Numbered from the stretch's first letter, positions 18,284 to 27,369 are shown. The stretch is 64,000 bases of DNA from Prevotella pallens ATCC 700821 (GCF_000220255.1 NZ_GL982513.1:62001-126000); one strand, 5' to 3'. Notes: generated from the letters alone by a model not told the origin. Translations and numbers: made by a program.

Positions 18284-19024
18284 TCAGAAGAGTTTGTTTA
18301 AGGTAGCTCTTGAAATAGCTTCGGTGATATTCGCCACGCCTAATTTGTCAAAGGCGTGGCGTTTATAGGTTTTGATAGAATCTAACGAACGGCACATTTT
18401 GTCTGCAATTTCCGTCATGGTAAGTCCTGCTGCAGATAACCGCAGCACCTCAATTTCTTCTTCTTTTAAAGACACTCCTTCACACTCCTTCCATCGATGC
18501 CCCTCGAAAGAGTATTTCCAATAGTTTCTGAGCCCATTCTTGTGGAACTCTACATGCCCCACTGTTTTATGTGAAGATAGTGATACGACACACATACCAA
18601 TCCATATCTTGCCCTCATCTGTCAATAGAATGGGAGTAAGCTGGTGATTAATCAACTTACTTTTTGTTCCACTCTTCAGATGAAAATGATATGACATGGA
18701 ACATTGGTATTTATCAACATTGTCGAAAGTATCAAAGAACTTAAAACCACTTCTGTTCAATTCAACAAGCATTTTTTGCTCGTCTTCTGGTACATATTTC
18801 AAATAAAAACTATATCCCAATTCCTTCACCTCCTTTGCTGTATGACCACAAAGAAACAAAGGGTTGTCCGACACATAAAGAAATTCCTGCCTGTAATAGT
18901 CTATCAAATAAACACTCTGATAGGTAACACGAGCAAAAGCCTCTACGGTATGAATCAATGTTGACAATATATTTGAATCATAATCTGGTGCATTATGCAC
19001 AGTGTTCGATGCTATAAAGATCAC
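18284..19024 (-). CDS. PAS-like/LuxR-type transcriptional regulator
   Basis: 246 residues reading from GTG at 19024. The N-terminal ~170 residues look like a PAS-type sensor (SVYLIDYYRQEFLYVSDNP... YVPEDEQ). The C-terminal 64 residues are a LuxR/FixJ helix-turn-helix (LKEEEIEVLRLSAAGLTMTE, then KTYKRHAFDKLGV). An ATG at 19046 preceded by a TAACTTTG box (19074-19067) is in a different frame and runs into a stop after 17 codons, whereas the truncated copy at 19559 begins in frame with MTDIKDFFIAS. Either GTG is the true start or the gene has a small indel at its 5' end. Probably regulates the flanking ThiF-like and barrel genes. Confidence 0.85.
   Translation of the reverse strand: MIFIASNTVHNAPDYDSNILSTLIHTVEAFARVTYQSVYLIDYYRQEFLYVSDNPLFLCGHTAKEVKELGYSFYLKYVPEDEQKMLVELNRSGFKFFDTFDNVDKYQCSMSYHFHLKSGTKSKLINHQLTPILLTDEGKIWIGMCVVSLSSHKTVGHVEFHKNGLRNYWKYSFEGHRWKECEGVSLKEEEIEVLRLSAAGLTMTEIADKMCRSLDSIKTYKRHAFDKLGVANITEAISRATLNKLF
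18332..18361. terminator. GC-rich hairpin inside the regulator gene
   Basis: Perfect 9-bp arms CGCCACGCC (18332-18340) and GGCGTGGCG (18353-18361) followed on the plus strand by TTTATAGGTTTT. Lies 58 nt past the convergent ThiF stop, so it could terminate ThiF transcripts within the regulator's coding region. Confidence 0.45.
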
Positions 19025-19066
19025 AAGTCCCTGCTGTTTTTGTCATGATACTGCACTGTAAAAATG

Positions 19067-19074
19067 CAAAGTTA
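19067..19074 (-). promoter_or_regulatory. -7 box (TAACTTTG) of the LuxR-type gene
   Basis: Minus-strand consensus 43 nt before the GTG start and 21 nt before the out-of-frame ATG at 19046. Confidence 0.45.
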
Positions 19075-19289
19075 GCATATCTTTCTAACATGTCAGCCTA
19101 ATTACATAAAAATATTTAATATAAATGTGTTTTCCGCATCATGCCAACATAAACGTACATATCACACACAGCTTCAATTAGTATGGCATCGATATATTCC
19201 TAATAGTTTCGATAGGATTCAAAAGTTTATATTGAACTGCAATTAAACTTTACTAAAGGGTGCACGGAACAATAAGAACACGATAAATA

Positions 19290-19417
19290 GAGACCTCTGC
19301 CCCCTCATACTATTTGTCTATCTCAAATTTTAACGGTAGCAGTTGGTCAGAAAATAGTCATACATCTAAGAGCATACGGATGAAAGTTGAAAGAATGGTA
19401 GGTTTTGCAGAGGTCTC
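19290..19417. repeat. 128-bp segment bounded by 11-bp inverted repeats
   Basis: GAGACCTCTGC (19290-19300) and its exact complement (19407-19417) enclose 106 bp with no gene. The right repeat abuts position 19418, where the homology between the truncated and the full LuxR-type genes begins, so the repeats may mark a recombination or insertion junction. Confidence 0.55.
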
Positions 19418-19559
19418 AGTCTATCAAATAAATGCTCTGATAGGTAACACGAGCAAAAGCCTCTACGGTTTGCACCAATGTAGAGAGTACATTGGAATCA
19501 TAGTCAGGTGCATTACGCACGGTGTTCGATGCTATAAAGAAATCTTTTATGTCTGTCAT
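19416..19559 (-). pseudogene. truncated copy of the LuxR-type regulator (N-terminus only)
   Basis: Encodes 47 residues starting MTDIKDFFIAS. Its last 40 residues match residues 3-42 of the intact regulator at 35 positions (for example VEAFARVTYQS is identical), then the frame stops within the inverted-repeat junction. The sensor core and the DNA-binding domain are absent. A TACTTTTG box at 19605-19598 could still drive it. Most likely a duplication remnant. Confidence 0.75.
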
Positions 19560-19637
19560 ATATGCTAAACGTGCTAAGGTTCTCTGATATATTTCACTAC
19601 AAAAGTACATTTTTAATGTGGAATACCGCAAAAAGAA

Positions 19638-19691
19638 TACACAAAAGTGTAAAAAACAAAGAGAGAGGAGCAAATTTACACAAAAGTATAA
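19638..19691. promoter_or_regulatory. two candidate LuxR-type operators
   Basis: TACACAAAAGTGTA (19638-19651, perfect palindrome) and TTACACAAAAGTATAA (19676-19691, one mismatch) 38 bp apart centre to centre. The second ends 22 nt before the TATCTTTG box at 19714-19721. Both match the palindrome upstream of the ThiF-like gene. Confidence 0.55.
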
Positions 19692-19713
19692 TAGGTGATA
19701 TTTGCATAAGAAG

Positions 19714-19721
19714 TATCTTTG
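19714..19721 (+). promoter_or_regulatory. -7 box (TATCTTTG) of first barrel gene
   Basis: Consensus -7 element 28 nt before the ATG at 19750; no independent -33 box, as for the ThiF-like gene. Confidence 0.6.
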
Positions 19722-19749
19722 CCGTATAAATCAAGAAACAAAAGAAATT

Positions 19750-22053
19750 ATGAATACTAATAATAAGATACGAAGCATATTAATTATAAAATTTTTTATG
19801 CTTTCACTTTGTACTTTTGCACAAATAAAAGGAATAGTAAGAGAAAAAGATAGTAATTTACCTATGGAGTTTGTAAACGTTACCCTTCTTTCTGCATCTG
19901 ATAGTGCATTTATAACAGGAACCACTACGGACTCTTTGGGTATGTTTATAATTCCAAACACTATAACCAATGGTATTATAAAGGTAAGTTACATTGACTG
20001 TAAAACCCAATTTAGGCAAATAATGCCTAAAGACACCTTATATAACTTCTTCTTACAGCCCAATGAAAACCTTTTAAAAGAAGTTATAGTAAAAAGAAAG
20101 ACCTACTTACATACAGCAAAAGGTATTATTGCTAATATTGCTTCTGGTCCATTGAGCAAACTTGGTAATGGCTTAGATGTGTTATCTCATCTTCCCTTTA
20201 TTATAAACAAGAATGGAAATATTAGTGTTTTGGGTAAAGGAAAGCCTTTAATCTTTATCAATAATAGATTGGTGCGTAATCTAAGCGAATTGAATCAAAT
20301 AAATTCTTCTGATATTAAACGAGTAGAAATCATAACCAATCCTGGAGCTGAATATGATGCTACGATAAGTGCTGTGATAAAAATAATCACATCAAAACCA
20401 ATAGGAGAAGGATTTGGCTGTTTGGCTAATGCAGGTTTAAGTATGGAGCGTAATTTGTCTCATTATAGTGGACTAAACATAAAATATCGCAAGAAAGAAT
20501 TTGACCTTTTTGCGGATTTACAATATAATCGAACATCATCTAAGGCTAAGCAACTCTCGAATCGAAGTTTTTTAGCTCAGCAGGTAAATGAGAACATAGA
20601 TATGCAAACTAACGCTCTTTCTTGGAACGGAACAGTAGGGCTGAATTACGAGCATAGAGATAAGTTAGCAATGGGTGCTATATACAAGTATACATCTTTA
20701 CCCCATGAAAATTTCACAACTAATGATTATGTTGAAGTTAAATATATGGGACATCTTAAAGATTTTATTTCAAACGATAAAAGAAAATCTGTCATATACA
20801 GCCATTATATAAATAGTTATCTCTCTTATTATTTTACAAAAGACGCATATCTAAAGGTTGATTTTGATTATATGAATTCATCTAATGAGAGTAACCAAGA
20901 TTATTCTCTTAATAGCGAGGAAATCCATTCAAAGAATCATAGTAACAATATGCTATATGCGTATCGTGCAAAGGTAATAAGTCCTTTGTTTGGTGGAACT
21001 TTGACATCTGGAACTGATGGAGCTTTTACTACAAATAAAAATCGTTATTCAATACTTGATGGTACAACCTTGCAAAATAGCCTATTACCTGCTTCCAATG
21101 TAGCTAAACAACAACTATATTCATTTTTCTCAGAATATGAAAAACCTTTTGGTACACACTGGGATATAAGTATGGGAATTAGGTTTGAATATATGAATTT
21201 TAATTATTATAACAATAGCAATAATTCTAAAAAAGATTCTCAGAAAGATAAAGGCTTTTATCCTTCTGCTGCCATTAATTATAAAAACGATAATGTACAG
21301 ATGACGCTTGCATATCGTTATACGACATTACGTCCAAGTTATTTTATGCTTAGAAATTCAGTTGAGTATAATAATCCTTATGAATATGAGGGTGGGACTC
21401 CTAATCTTTTACCACAAAAAACTAATATGTTTTCATTTTCATTAGGGTGGAATGATTTTCAAGTAATGGCAAACTATTCTATTATGAAAAATAGCACTAT
21501 GTATGTATACGATAGATACAATGGAAGTGATTCCATTGCCATTTTTCATACTCAGAATATAAAAAGCAACCAAACTTTTGATATTGCTTTATATTATTCA
21601 CCGATATGGTTTAAAATATGGAGACCATCATTTACAATAGATTTTACTAAACCTTTTTTGGTTTACAATAACAGTAAATATAATAAGCCCATTTACTCCT
21701 TGCTATTCGATAATATAATAACCCTGCCTAAGCATTTCCAAATAGGAGTAGATATGAGCTTTAATACATGTGGGAATTTAGATACAGATTTAGCTTCTTA
21801 CTCTCAGAATTTCAATTGTAACATTCATTGTGTAAAAGACTTCTTTAATGAAAAGCTACGATTAAAATTTGCAGTTAATAATTTATTTAACACAAGTCGC
21901 GAAAAGTGGAGTAAAAATACCAATAATATAATTTTAAATAAATGGAACGATGCTAATAGATGTACGTTTATCTTTACAGTAAGCTATCAAATAAATCCAT
22001 CTAAAAATAAATATAGAGGGGAAAAATCAACTACTGAATTAAATAGACTATAA
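19750..22053 (+). CDS. TonB-receptor-like outer-membrane beta-barrel protein 1
   Basis: 767 residues from the ATG at 19750; an earlier in-frame start at 19702 lies ahead of the -7 box and is unlikely. Signal peptide, then a carboxypeptidase-regulatory-like domain (IKGIVREKDSNLPMEFVNV... TDSLGMFII, residues ~25-105), a plug-like region ending VEIITNPGAEYDATISAVIKI, and a ~550-residue barrel of the OMP_b-brl type with NPYEYEGGTPNLLPQKTNMF. Such proteins import or bind ligands at the outer membrane. No SusD partner. Notably AT-rich compared with core genes in the window. Confidence 0.88.
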   Translation: MNTNNKIRSILIIKFFMLSLCTFAQIKGIVREKDSNLPMEFVNVTLLSASDSAFITGTTTDSLGMFIIPNTITNGIIKVSYIDCKTQFRQIMPKDTLYNFFLQPNENLLKEVIVKRKTYLHTAKGIIANIASGPLSKLGNGLDVLSHLPFIINKNGNISVLGKGKPLIFINNRLVRNLSELNQINSSDIKRVEIITNPGAEYDATISAVIKIITSKPIGEGFGCLANAGLSMERNLSHYSGLNIKYRKKEFDLFADLQYNRTSSKAKQLSNRSFLAQQVNENIDMQTNALSWNGTVGLNYEHRDKLAMGAIYKYTSLPHENFTTNDYVEVKYMGHLKDFISNDKRKSVIYSHYINSYLSYYFTKDAYLKVDFDYMNSSNESNQDYSLNSEEIHSKNHSNNMLYAYRAKVISPLFGGTLTSGTDGAFTTNKNRYSILDGTTLQNSLLPASNVAKQQLYSFFSEYEKPFGTHWDISMGIRFEYMNFNYYNNSNNSKKDSQKDKGFYPSAAINYKNDNVQMTLAYRYTTLRPSYFMLRNSVEYNNPYEYEGGTPNLLPQKTNMFSFSLGWNDFQVMANYSIMKNSTMYVYDRYNGSDSIAIFHTQNIKSNQTFDIALYYSPIWFKIWRPSFTIDFTKPFLVYNNSKYNKPIYSLLFDNIITLPKHFQIGVDMSFNTCGNLDTDLASYSQNFNCNIHCVKDFFNEKLRLKFAVNNLFNTSREKWSKNTNNIILNKWNDANRCTFIFTVSYQINPSKNKYRGEKSTTELNRL

Positions 22054-22120
22054 ATGAGTATTGTATTTATAAAGCAACATAATCACACTTTGATGTTAAA
22101 TTTAAGCAAACAACTAAGAA

Positions 22121-22161
22121 TTATACTTTTGCGTAGTGAAAATAAAAAAATATTACCTTTG
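22121..22161 (+). promoter_or_regulatory. promoter region of second barrel gene
   Basis: TACCTTTG (22154-22161) is the likely -7 box. TTATACTTTTGCGTAG (22121-22136) over the -33 region differs from the ThiF/barrel 1 operator motif at 3 of 16 positions; it also contains a TACTTTTG match that could itself be a -7 box. Confidence 0.45.
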
Positions 22162-22248
22162 CAACATCGAAAGACAAGAAAAGTTGTCGGCATATCATGA
22201 TGTTTACTCCAAAATTATAATAAGACAATACATATAATAAATAATATA

Positions 22249-24549
22249 ATGTTTATGAAAAAGAAAATTCTCACGTTGCTCATGTCTGGCTGCTATGGTA
22301 TTCTTGCTGCACAAACTACGGGTACGGTAGTAGATGAAAACAAGCAACCATTACCAGCTGCGACGGTTTCGTTGTTTCGTGAAAGCGAAAATAAGATGAT
22401 TGATGGAGTGGTAACTGATATGAATGGTGGCTTTGAACTGAATACGCATGAAGGAGAGAACTATAGAATAAGGATATCTTTTGTTGGGTATTCTACGCAG
22501 GAAATTAAATGCCAAAACATTTCTAAGCACCTATCGGTAGGTACAATAGTGTTGGAACCAGATAGTAAGCAGCTTAATGGCGTGACAGTGACAGTCAACA
22601 GCGTAACACAAAAAGCTGACCGACAAATTATTATCCCTAATCAGCTTCAGCGAAAGACATCAAGCAATGGTTTTAATTTGTTGCAGCATCTTCAGCTTTC
22701 ACGCATCTCAGTGAATACGCTTGACAGTAAGGTAACTACCACGATAGGAGATGCCGTAGAATTGCGTATTAATGGTGTAAAGGCGGAGATACAGGAGGTG
22801 AAGGCTCTCTTGCCAGCAGATGTATTGAAAATAGAATACTATGATAGTCCCGGTCTAAGATATGGAAATGTAGCTGCTGTAATTGACATTATCTTAAAGG
22901 AAAAGAAGAATGGAGGGAGTATCTCTGGAGAGTTGATGAACACTATCAATCCTTTAGGTATAGGAGATTATCAGCTATCGGGTAATTATCATATAGGTAA
23001 GTCAAACTTCAAGACATCTGTAAACTGGAATCGGCGTGATATAAACTGGTTACGTGAAAACATAGAAACTTTCAATGCAACGACACCCAGTATCAGGAAC
23101 TATGAGATAGGGCAAAAGACAAAGGCACAATATGATAACATCAATCTATCCATAGGATACGATTACATAAATAGCGGAAACATATTGAGTGTTACTTTTC
23201 ATGATTTATATAACAATACGCCGCATGCGGTATCTGATAGAAATTCTAAACTTATCCAGGATAGCAACACATTCGATATCATGGACCGCACCAAGTCAAG
23301 GAGCAACAATCCATCGTTAGATATTTATTATCAACATGAGTTTTCCAAGGATAAGCATCTTTTCTTTGACCTGATAGGAACATATATCAATACTAAAAAC
23401 GACCGTTTATATCGCCAATCTCAGGGAAATGCTGTACAAGAAATAACATCTCATGTCGATGGTAATAAATATTCGGCTATAGCTGAAGTTATTTACGAGC
23501 AGAAAATCAAGTATTCGCGGTTGTCATTCGGTCTGCGACATCAGCAGATGTACACAAAAAATGCATACGATGGAAATACATCCTCAAGTGTAAAGATGAA
23601 TACAGGTGAGAGTTATGCTTTTGGAGAATGGGCCTCAAAGTTAGGGAAACTGGATTATATGGTAGGTGTAGGTGCTATGAGAACCTATGTTAGCCAAGGA
23701 AATGCAAAACAGGTAAAATATATATTTCGCCCGACTATTCTGCTGGGGTATCGTTTCAACAATTATCTGTCAATACGCTATAAAGCCTATATGGGAGGGT
23801 ACGCACCCTCACTTGCCGAATTAAGCGATGTTGAACAACACATAGATATTTACCAAATACGCCGTGGAAATCCAAATCTACAGGCGGTCAGATTTTTCTC
23901 TAATGAACTATCAATTAGCGTAGAAACAAAGTATATCAGTGCAGAATGGTTTACTCGTTATAGCTATGATGATAAACCATATATGGAAGAAACAACCTAT
24001 TCGAATGGCTTCTATGTTAGGAGTTATGCCAATCAAAGAGGCTTCCATCGTCTGAACTCTCAAATAAACCTAAAAGTACAACCTTGGAAGGATTATATAT
24101 CCATTCAATTAACCCCATTTGTCAATCGCTATATCAGCAATGGTAATACTTATACGCATACACATACCAACTGGGGCTTGCGTGCCAACTTAATGGGAAT
24201 GTACAAGAATTGGTATGTAGGTGCCAATCTTGAGACAAGTTTTCATAGCTTGTGGGGGGAGACACTTAACAAAGATGAGAAATCACATAGTATAGTTTTT
24301 GGGTACAATAGAGAAAAATGGGGTGTAGAACTCCAGTTGCAGAACATCTTCAGTTCACGTTATGAAATGTCTGTAGAGAATCTTTCCCATCTTGCTCCTT
24401 ATAATCAAATGGTATGGTCGAAAAATCTATGTAAGGTTTTTGGCATAGACTTTCATTTCAACCTAAACTTTGGAAAGCATGGCTCTGAGGTGAACCAACG
24501 TATTCATAACTCTGATACTGATGCAGGCATTGTACCAACAACGAAGTAG
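22249..24549 (+). CDS. TonB-receptor-like outer-membrane beta-barrel protein 2
   Basis: 766 residues (start could also be the Met two codons later, MKKKILTLLMSG). Signal peptide ends ILAAQ. Carboxypeptidase-regulatory-like domain (GTVVDENKQPLPAATVSLF ... FVGYSTQEIKC), then a plug-like segment with VLKIEYYDSPGLRYGNVAAVIDIIL, then a ~560-residue barrel containing RRGNPNLQAVRFFSNELSIS. Same architecture as barrel 1 but diverged in sequence. Lies 195 bp downstream with its own promoter. Confidence 0.88.
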   Translation: MFMKKKILTLLMSGCYGILAAQTTGTVVDENKQPLPAATVSLFRESENKMIDGVVTDMNGGFELNTHEGENYRIRISFVGYSTQEIKCQNISKHLSVGTIVLEPDSKQLNGVTVTVNSVTQKADRQIIIPNQLQRKTSSNGFNLLQHLQLSRISVNTLDSKVTTTIGDAVELRINGVKAEIQEVKALLPADVLKIEYYDSPGLRYGNVAAVIDIILKEKKNGGSISGELMNTINPLGIGDYQLSGNYHIGKSNFKTSVNWNRRDINWLRENIETFNATTPSIRNYEIGQKTKAQYDNINLSIGYDYINSGNILSVTFHDLYNNTPHAVSDRNSKLIQDSNTFDIMDRTKSRSNNPSLDIYYQHEFSKDKHLFFDLIGTYINTKNDRLYRQSQGNAVQEITSHVDGNKYSAIAEVIYEQKIKYSRLSFGLRHQQMYTKNAYDGNTSSSVKMNTGESYAFGEWASKLGKLDYMVGVGAMRTYVSQGNAKQVKYIFRPTILLGYRFNNYLSIRYKAYMGGYAPSLAELSDVEQHIDIYQIRRGNPNLQAVRFFSNELSISVETKYISAEWFTRYSYDDKPYMEETTYSNGFYVRSYANQRGFHRLNSQINLKVQPWKDYISIQLTPFVNRYISNGNTYTHTHTNWGLRANLMGMYKNWYVGANLETSFHSLWGETLNKDEKSHSIVFGYNREKWGVELQLQNIFSSRYEMSVENLSHLAPYNQMVWSKNLCKVFGIDFHFNLNFGKHGSEVNQRIHNSDTDAGIVPTTK

Positions 24550-24618
24550 CAGATAAACATAAATTTACGTACAGATAAAGAGGTTTCGAAAATCCTTAAA
24601 AGAATAGATGTTATTAAA

Positions 24619-24665
24619 TAGTCAGCCCTTAAAAGCCTAATATTCGGCTTTTAAGGGAATGACTA
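24619..24665. terminator. long hairpin after barrel 2
   Basis: CCCTTAAAAGCC (24626-24637) pairs perfectly with 24646-24657, with outer TAGTCA/TGACTA arms (24619-24624 and 24660-24665). No U-run follows; probably the 3' end of the barrel 2 transcript. Confidence 0.65.
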
Positions 24666-24676
24666 TACTATCCGCC

Positions 24677-24707
24677 TTTGCCTACTATAGCGATTATGCT
24701 ACCTTTG
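24677..24707 (+). promoter_or_regulatory. promoter facing a decayed gene
   Basis: TTTG (24677-24680), 19-nt spacer, TACCTTTG (24700-24707): one of the best promoters in the window, yet the gene behind it is broken. Confidence 0.6.
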
Positions 24708-24713
24708 TGCAAA

Positions 24714-25012
24714 AAACTTATGTTTGTACTTAACGAAACAAATTTTCTCGGGTTTGTTACATTCCTGTAGTTACTATAAAATATCGACCGAACGATAATT
24801 GGTTCTTCCAATTGAACTACAGAAAGAATCTTACCCGGTCAAACTTTGCTCAGTTAAATTTTGGAGTTGTTTACCAAGAATTGCTTTCAATGGGCAAGTA
24901 AATATAAACTATGCTTTCACACCAAATATTTATTTGTTTACTGATTATACCTACTGTACAATCAAAAGAGCATTCACAGCTGGAATATGGGCGTAGCCAC
25001 TTCGTTATTAAA
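24714..25012 (+). pseudogene. remnant of an outer-membrane barrel gene
   Basis: Two frames give barrel-like strands: near 24770-24895 YRPNDNWFFQLNYRKNLTRS then NFAQLNFGVVYQ, and after a frame change VNINYAFTPNIYLFTDYTYC to a stop near 24995. Alternating aromatic/polar residues and N-W-F-F-Q-L-N-Y pattern fit an outer-membrane barrel protein; there is no intact start. The 230 bp that follow hold no recognisable gene. Confidence 0.5.
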
Positions 25013-25244
25013 GGATAGATAAAGCATCAATCTTCTGATATTTCTTGTCTATCAGTGGCCTGTAAGATTTTTGATCGGGAATACAATGGTCATCAGACTT
25101 ACGTTATTTAGATGATTAGGCATTACTTAAAGAACTTAAAAATAGGCATTAAAAACAATAATTTACATAATAAACTATCAAAAGTGAGCAGTATCTAAAG
25201 AATTCTAAGTAAATTTGCACACAATATAGTATAATTATTGTCCG

Positions 25245-26627
25245 ATGAAACATAAGATATATTCCCTTGTGGCAATGCTAACAATGGCACTTGCACTAAC
25301 ATCTTGCTTTAAAGAAGAAGAAAAAGTACCAGATAATAGTTCGCAAGCTACAGCAATTGTTGCTTTCTCTATTAAGGAAGTAAAGATTCTACACGATACC
25401 GTAAATGCAGCTGGAAAAGATACAGTTGTTGTTACCAAGTATAAGCCCACAACATATAGGTTCTATATAAATCAGAATAATGGAACTATCTACAACCCAG
25501 ATTCATTGCCCTATGGAACAAAAGCAAAAGCAGTGCTTACAAACATAACTGCCAAGAGTAATGGAAAAATATTTATAAGACCGCTAACCATTGGTGTAGC
25601 AACGCCTTATAAAGAGAACGACTCTATCGATTTCTCACAGCCACGCATTATCGAAGTTTACTCACAGAATGGAGAATATCGCAAAACATACACCATAACA
25701 GTAAATGTACACAAGCAACGTGGTAACGAATTTAAGTGGAACACACTTAATGATAATACAAATTTTGCATTATTCGATGATGTGAAAATGGTCAGTTATA
25801 ATAAAAAAATGTATGTGTTTGGCAAAAAAGGAAGTCAAACTATATGTTACTTCACAGCAGAGAACGATGGAAACACGTGGACACAAGTCCCAACAACATT
25901 CGGTGCCACAAGTTATAAAAGCGTAATTGCGACTGAAAATGGAATGTTTTTGCTTGACAATGGACAAATTAAACATTCGAACGATGGAGTAACTTGGACT
26001 ACGGTAAGTACTGCTCCACTACAACAATTAGTAGCTGCAGGTGCAACAGAACTGTATGCACTATCGAATAGTAATACGCTTATGGTATCGAAAGATAATG
26101 GTGTAAGTTGGACTAACGAAGCATTAGATGCAAATTCTTCTTATCTGCCAACCAACGGCATTGGTTTTATATATCAACCATCGGCTACAGATAACCAAAT
26201 AAGTAGAGTTACACTTTTCGGCACAAATACAACCAACAATTTCGTAGTGGCATGGACTAAACTAATTGATGGTACGAGTACATCTACAAGTTACAAATGG
26301 TCATTTGTTGAAACCGAAGTAAGTAGTGAGTTTCAACTACCTAAATACAACCATCTATCAGTGATTTATTACAACAATAAGGCTATGGCATTTGGAGTTA
26401 CAGACAATGGCAAGTTTGCTCCAATTAAAGAAAGTATAAACAATGGCATAGTTTGGACAACCAATAAACATTATGTTTATCCAACAGAAACTCCATCAAG
26501 AAACTTTGCAATAGCAGCAGACAGTCAGAAATATATTTGGATTGTTTGTGGCAATAAGGTTTGGAAAGGCAGATTAAACAGTGAAGGTTGGAGTAAACAA
26601 CAAACCGAATTTACAAGAAGTTATTAA
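25245..26627 (+). CDS. DUF6242-type lipoprotein with BNR-like repeats
   Basis: 460 residues. Lipobox LALTSCF (Cys21). Residues ~40-165 form a domain with a paired beta-sandwich look, then several BNR/Asp-box-like turns (NDGNTWTQ, NDGVTWTT, DNGVSWTN) that suggest a beta-propeller. The family is common in Bacteroidales ahead of the uppS-bamA block. Likely surface or periplasmic; function unknown. A TAAATTTG box lies at 25210-25217. Confidence 0.8.
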   Translation: MKHKIYSLVAMLTMALALTSCFKEEEKVPDNSSQATAIVAFSIKEVKILHDTVNAAGKDTVVVTKYKPTTYRFYINQNNGTIYNPDSLPYGTKAKAVLTNITAKSNGKIFIRPLTIGVATPYKENDSIDFSQPRIIEVYSQNGEYRKTYTITVNVHKQRGNEFKWNTLNDNTNFALFDDVKMVSYNKKMYVFGKKGSQTICYFTAENDGNTWTQVPTTFGATSYKSVIATENGMFLLDNGQIKHSNDGVTWTTVSTAPLQQLVAAGATELYALSNSNTLMVSKDNGVSWTNEALDANSSYLPTNGIGFIYQPSATDNQISRVTLFGTNTTNNFVVAWTKLIDGTSTSTSYKWSFVETEVSSEFQLPKYNHLSVIYYNNKAMAFGVTDNGKFAPIKESINNGIVWTTNKHYVYPTETPSRNFAIAADSQKYIWIVCGNKVWKGRLNSEGWSKQQTEFTRSY

Positions 26628-26676
26628 TGACTATAAGGCTCTATCGGGCAAACTGTCAAACTATAAAATAAAAGAA

Positions 26677-27369
26677 ATGAAACGTATCCTTTTCTATATA
26701 TTGTTCCTCTTAGCTTATGTTCCTATTCAGGCACAAGATGGTGAAGAGTACAGAATGGAATTGGGTGCAGGAATAGGAATGATGGGATACTTAGGCGACT
26801 TTAATAGTTCGCTAACAAAAAACCTTCAGCCAATGGGAACTGTATTAGCACGTTATGCGTTTAATCCGTATATGGGCTTAAAATTCAATATTTCGTATGG
26901 CAAGATAAAGGGAAAATCAAGCGACATCAAAACCTATTACCCAAAATTTGCTACAACACCTTACGAGTTTAATAATACATTAATAGATGTAGGAACTACA
27001 TACGAATACAATTTCTGGCCTTATGGTACTGGAAGAGAATATAGAGGAGCGCAACGTTTAACTCCTTTTGTTTTTGGAGGATTAGGTGCTACTTATGTAC
27101 AAATAAAGAACGGAGCCAAAAAATCGGCATTCTCTGCAAATGTCCCAATAGGAATAGGTGTTAAATATAAATTAGGCGAACGAACAAATATTGGATTGGA
27201 GTGGGCTATGCACTTTTGTTTATCTGATGAATTGGACGGACAAAAGGATCCATACGATATAAAAAGTAGTGGAGCATTTAAGAATACCGACTGTTATTCA
27301 ACTTTACAACTTACCGTAACTTATAGCTTTATGGCTAAATGTAGAACGTGTCATAACGAAGACGAGTAA
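26677..27369 (+). CDS. DUF6089-type outer-membrane beta-barrel protein
   Basis: 230 residues from the ATG at 26677; the earlier in-frame ATG at 26581 overlaps the preceding gene and lacks a signal peptide, while MKRILFYILFLLAYVPIQAQ is a good one. The mature part alternates hydrophobic and polar residues as in an eight-stranded barrel (YRMELGAGIGMMGYLGDF, LTPFVFGGLGATYVQI), ending in an unusual KCRTCHNEDE tail. In Bacteroidales this gene sits upstream of uppS and bamA. Part of the envelope biogenesis operon. Confidence 0.85.
   Translation: MKRILFYILFLLAYVPIQAQDGEEYRMELGAGIGMMGYLGDFNSSLTKNLQPMGTVLARYAFNPYMGLKFNISYGKIKGKSSDIKTYYPKFATTPYEFNNTLIDVGTTYEYNFWPYGTGREYRGAQRLTPFVFGGLGATYVQIKNGAKKSAFSANVPIGIGVKYKLGERTNIGLEWAMHFCLSDELDGQKDPYDIKSSGAFKNTDCYSTLQLTVTYSFMAKCRTCHNEDE

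Noticed and set aside
19314-19568. 84-residue plus-strand frame over the truncated regulator
   Set aside because: It is the reverse-strand reading of the remnant; the homology lies on the minus strand.
17524-25012. RiPP or lantibiotic cluster around the ThiF-like gene
   Set aside because: No precursor-like small ORF, dehydratase, cyclase or dedicated exporter is visible; the ThiF-like protein alone is not sufficient.
26581-26676. Upstream start for the DUF6089 protein
   Set aside because: It overlaps the end of the DUF6242 gene in another frame and would bury the signal peptide.
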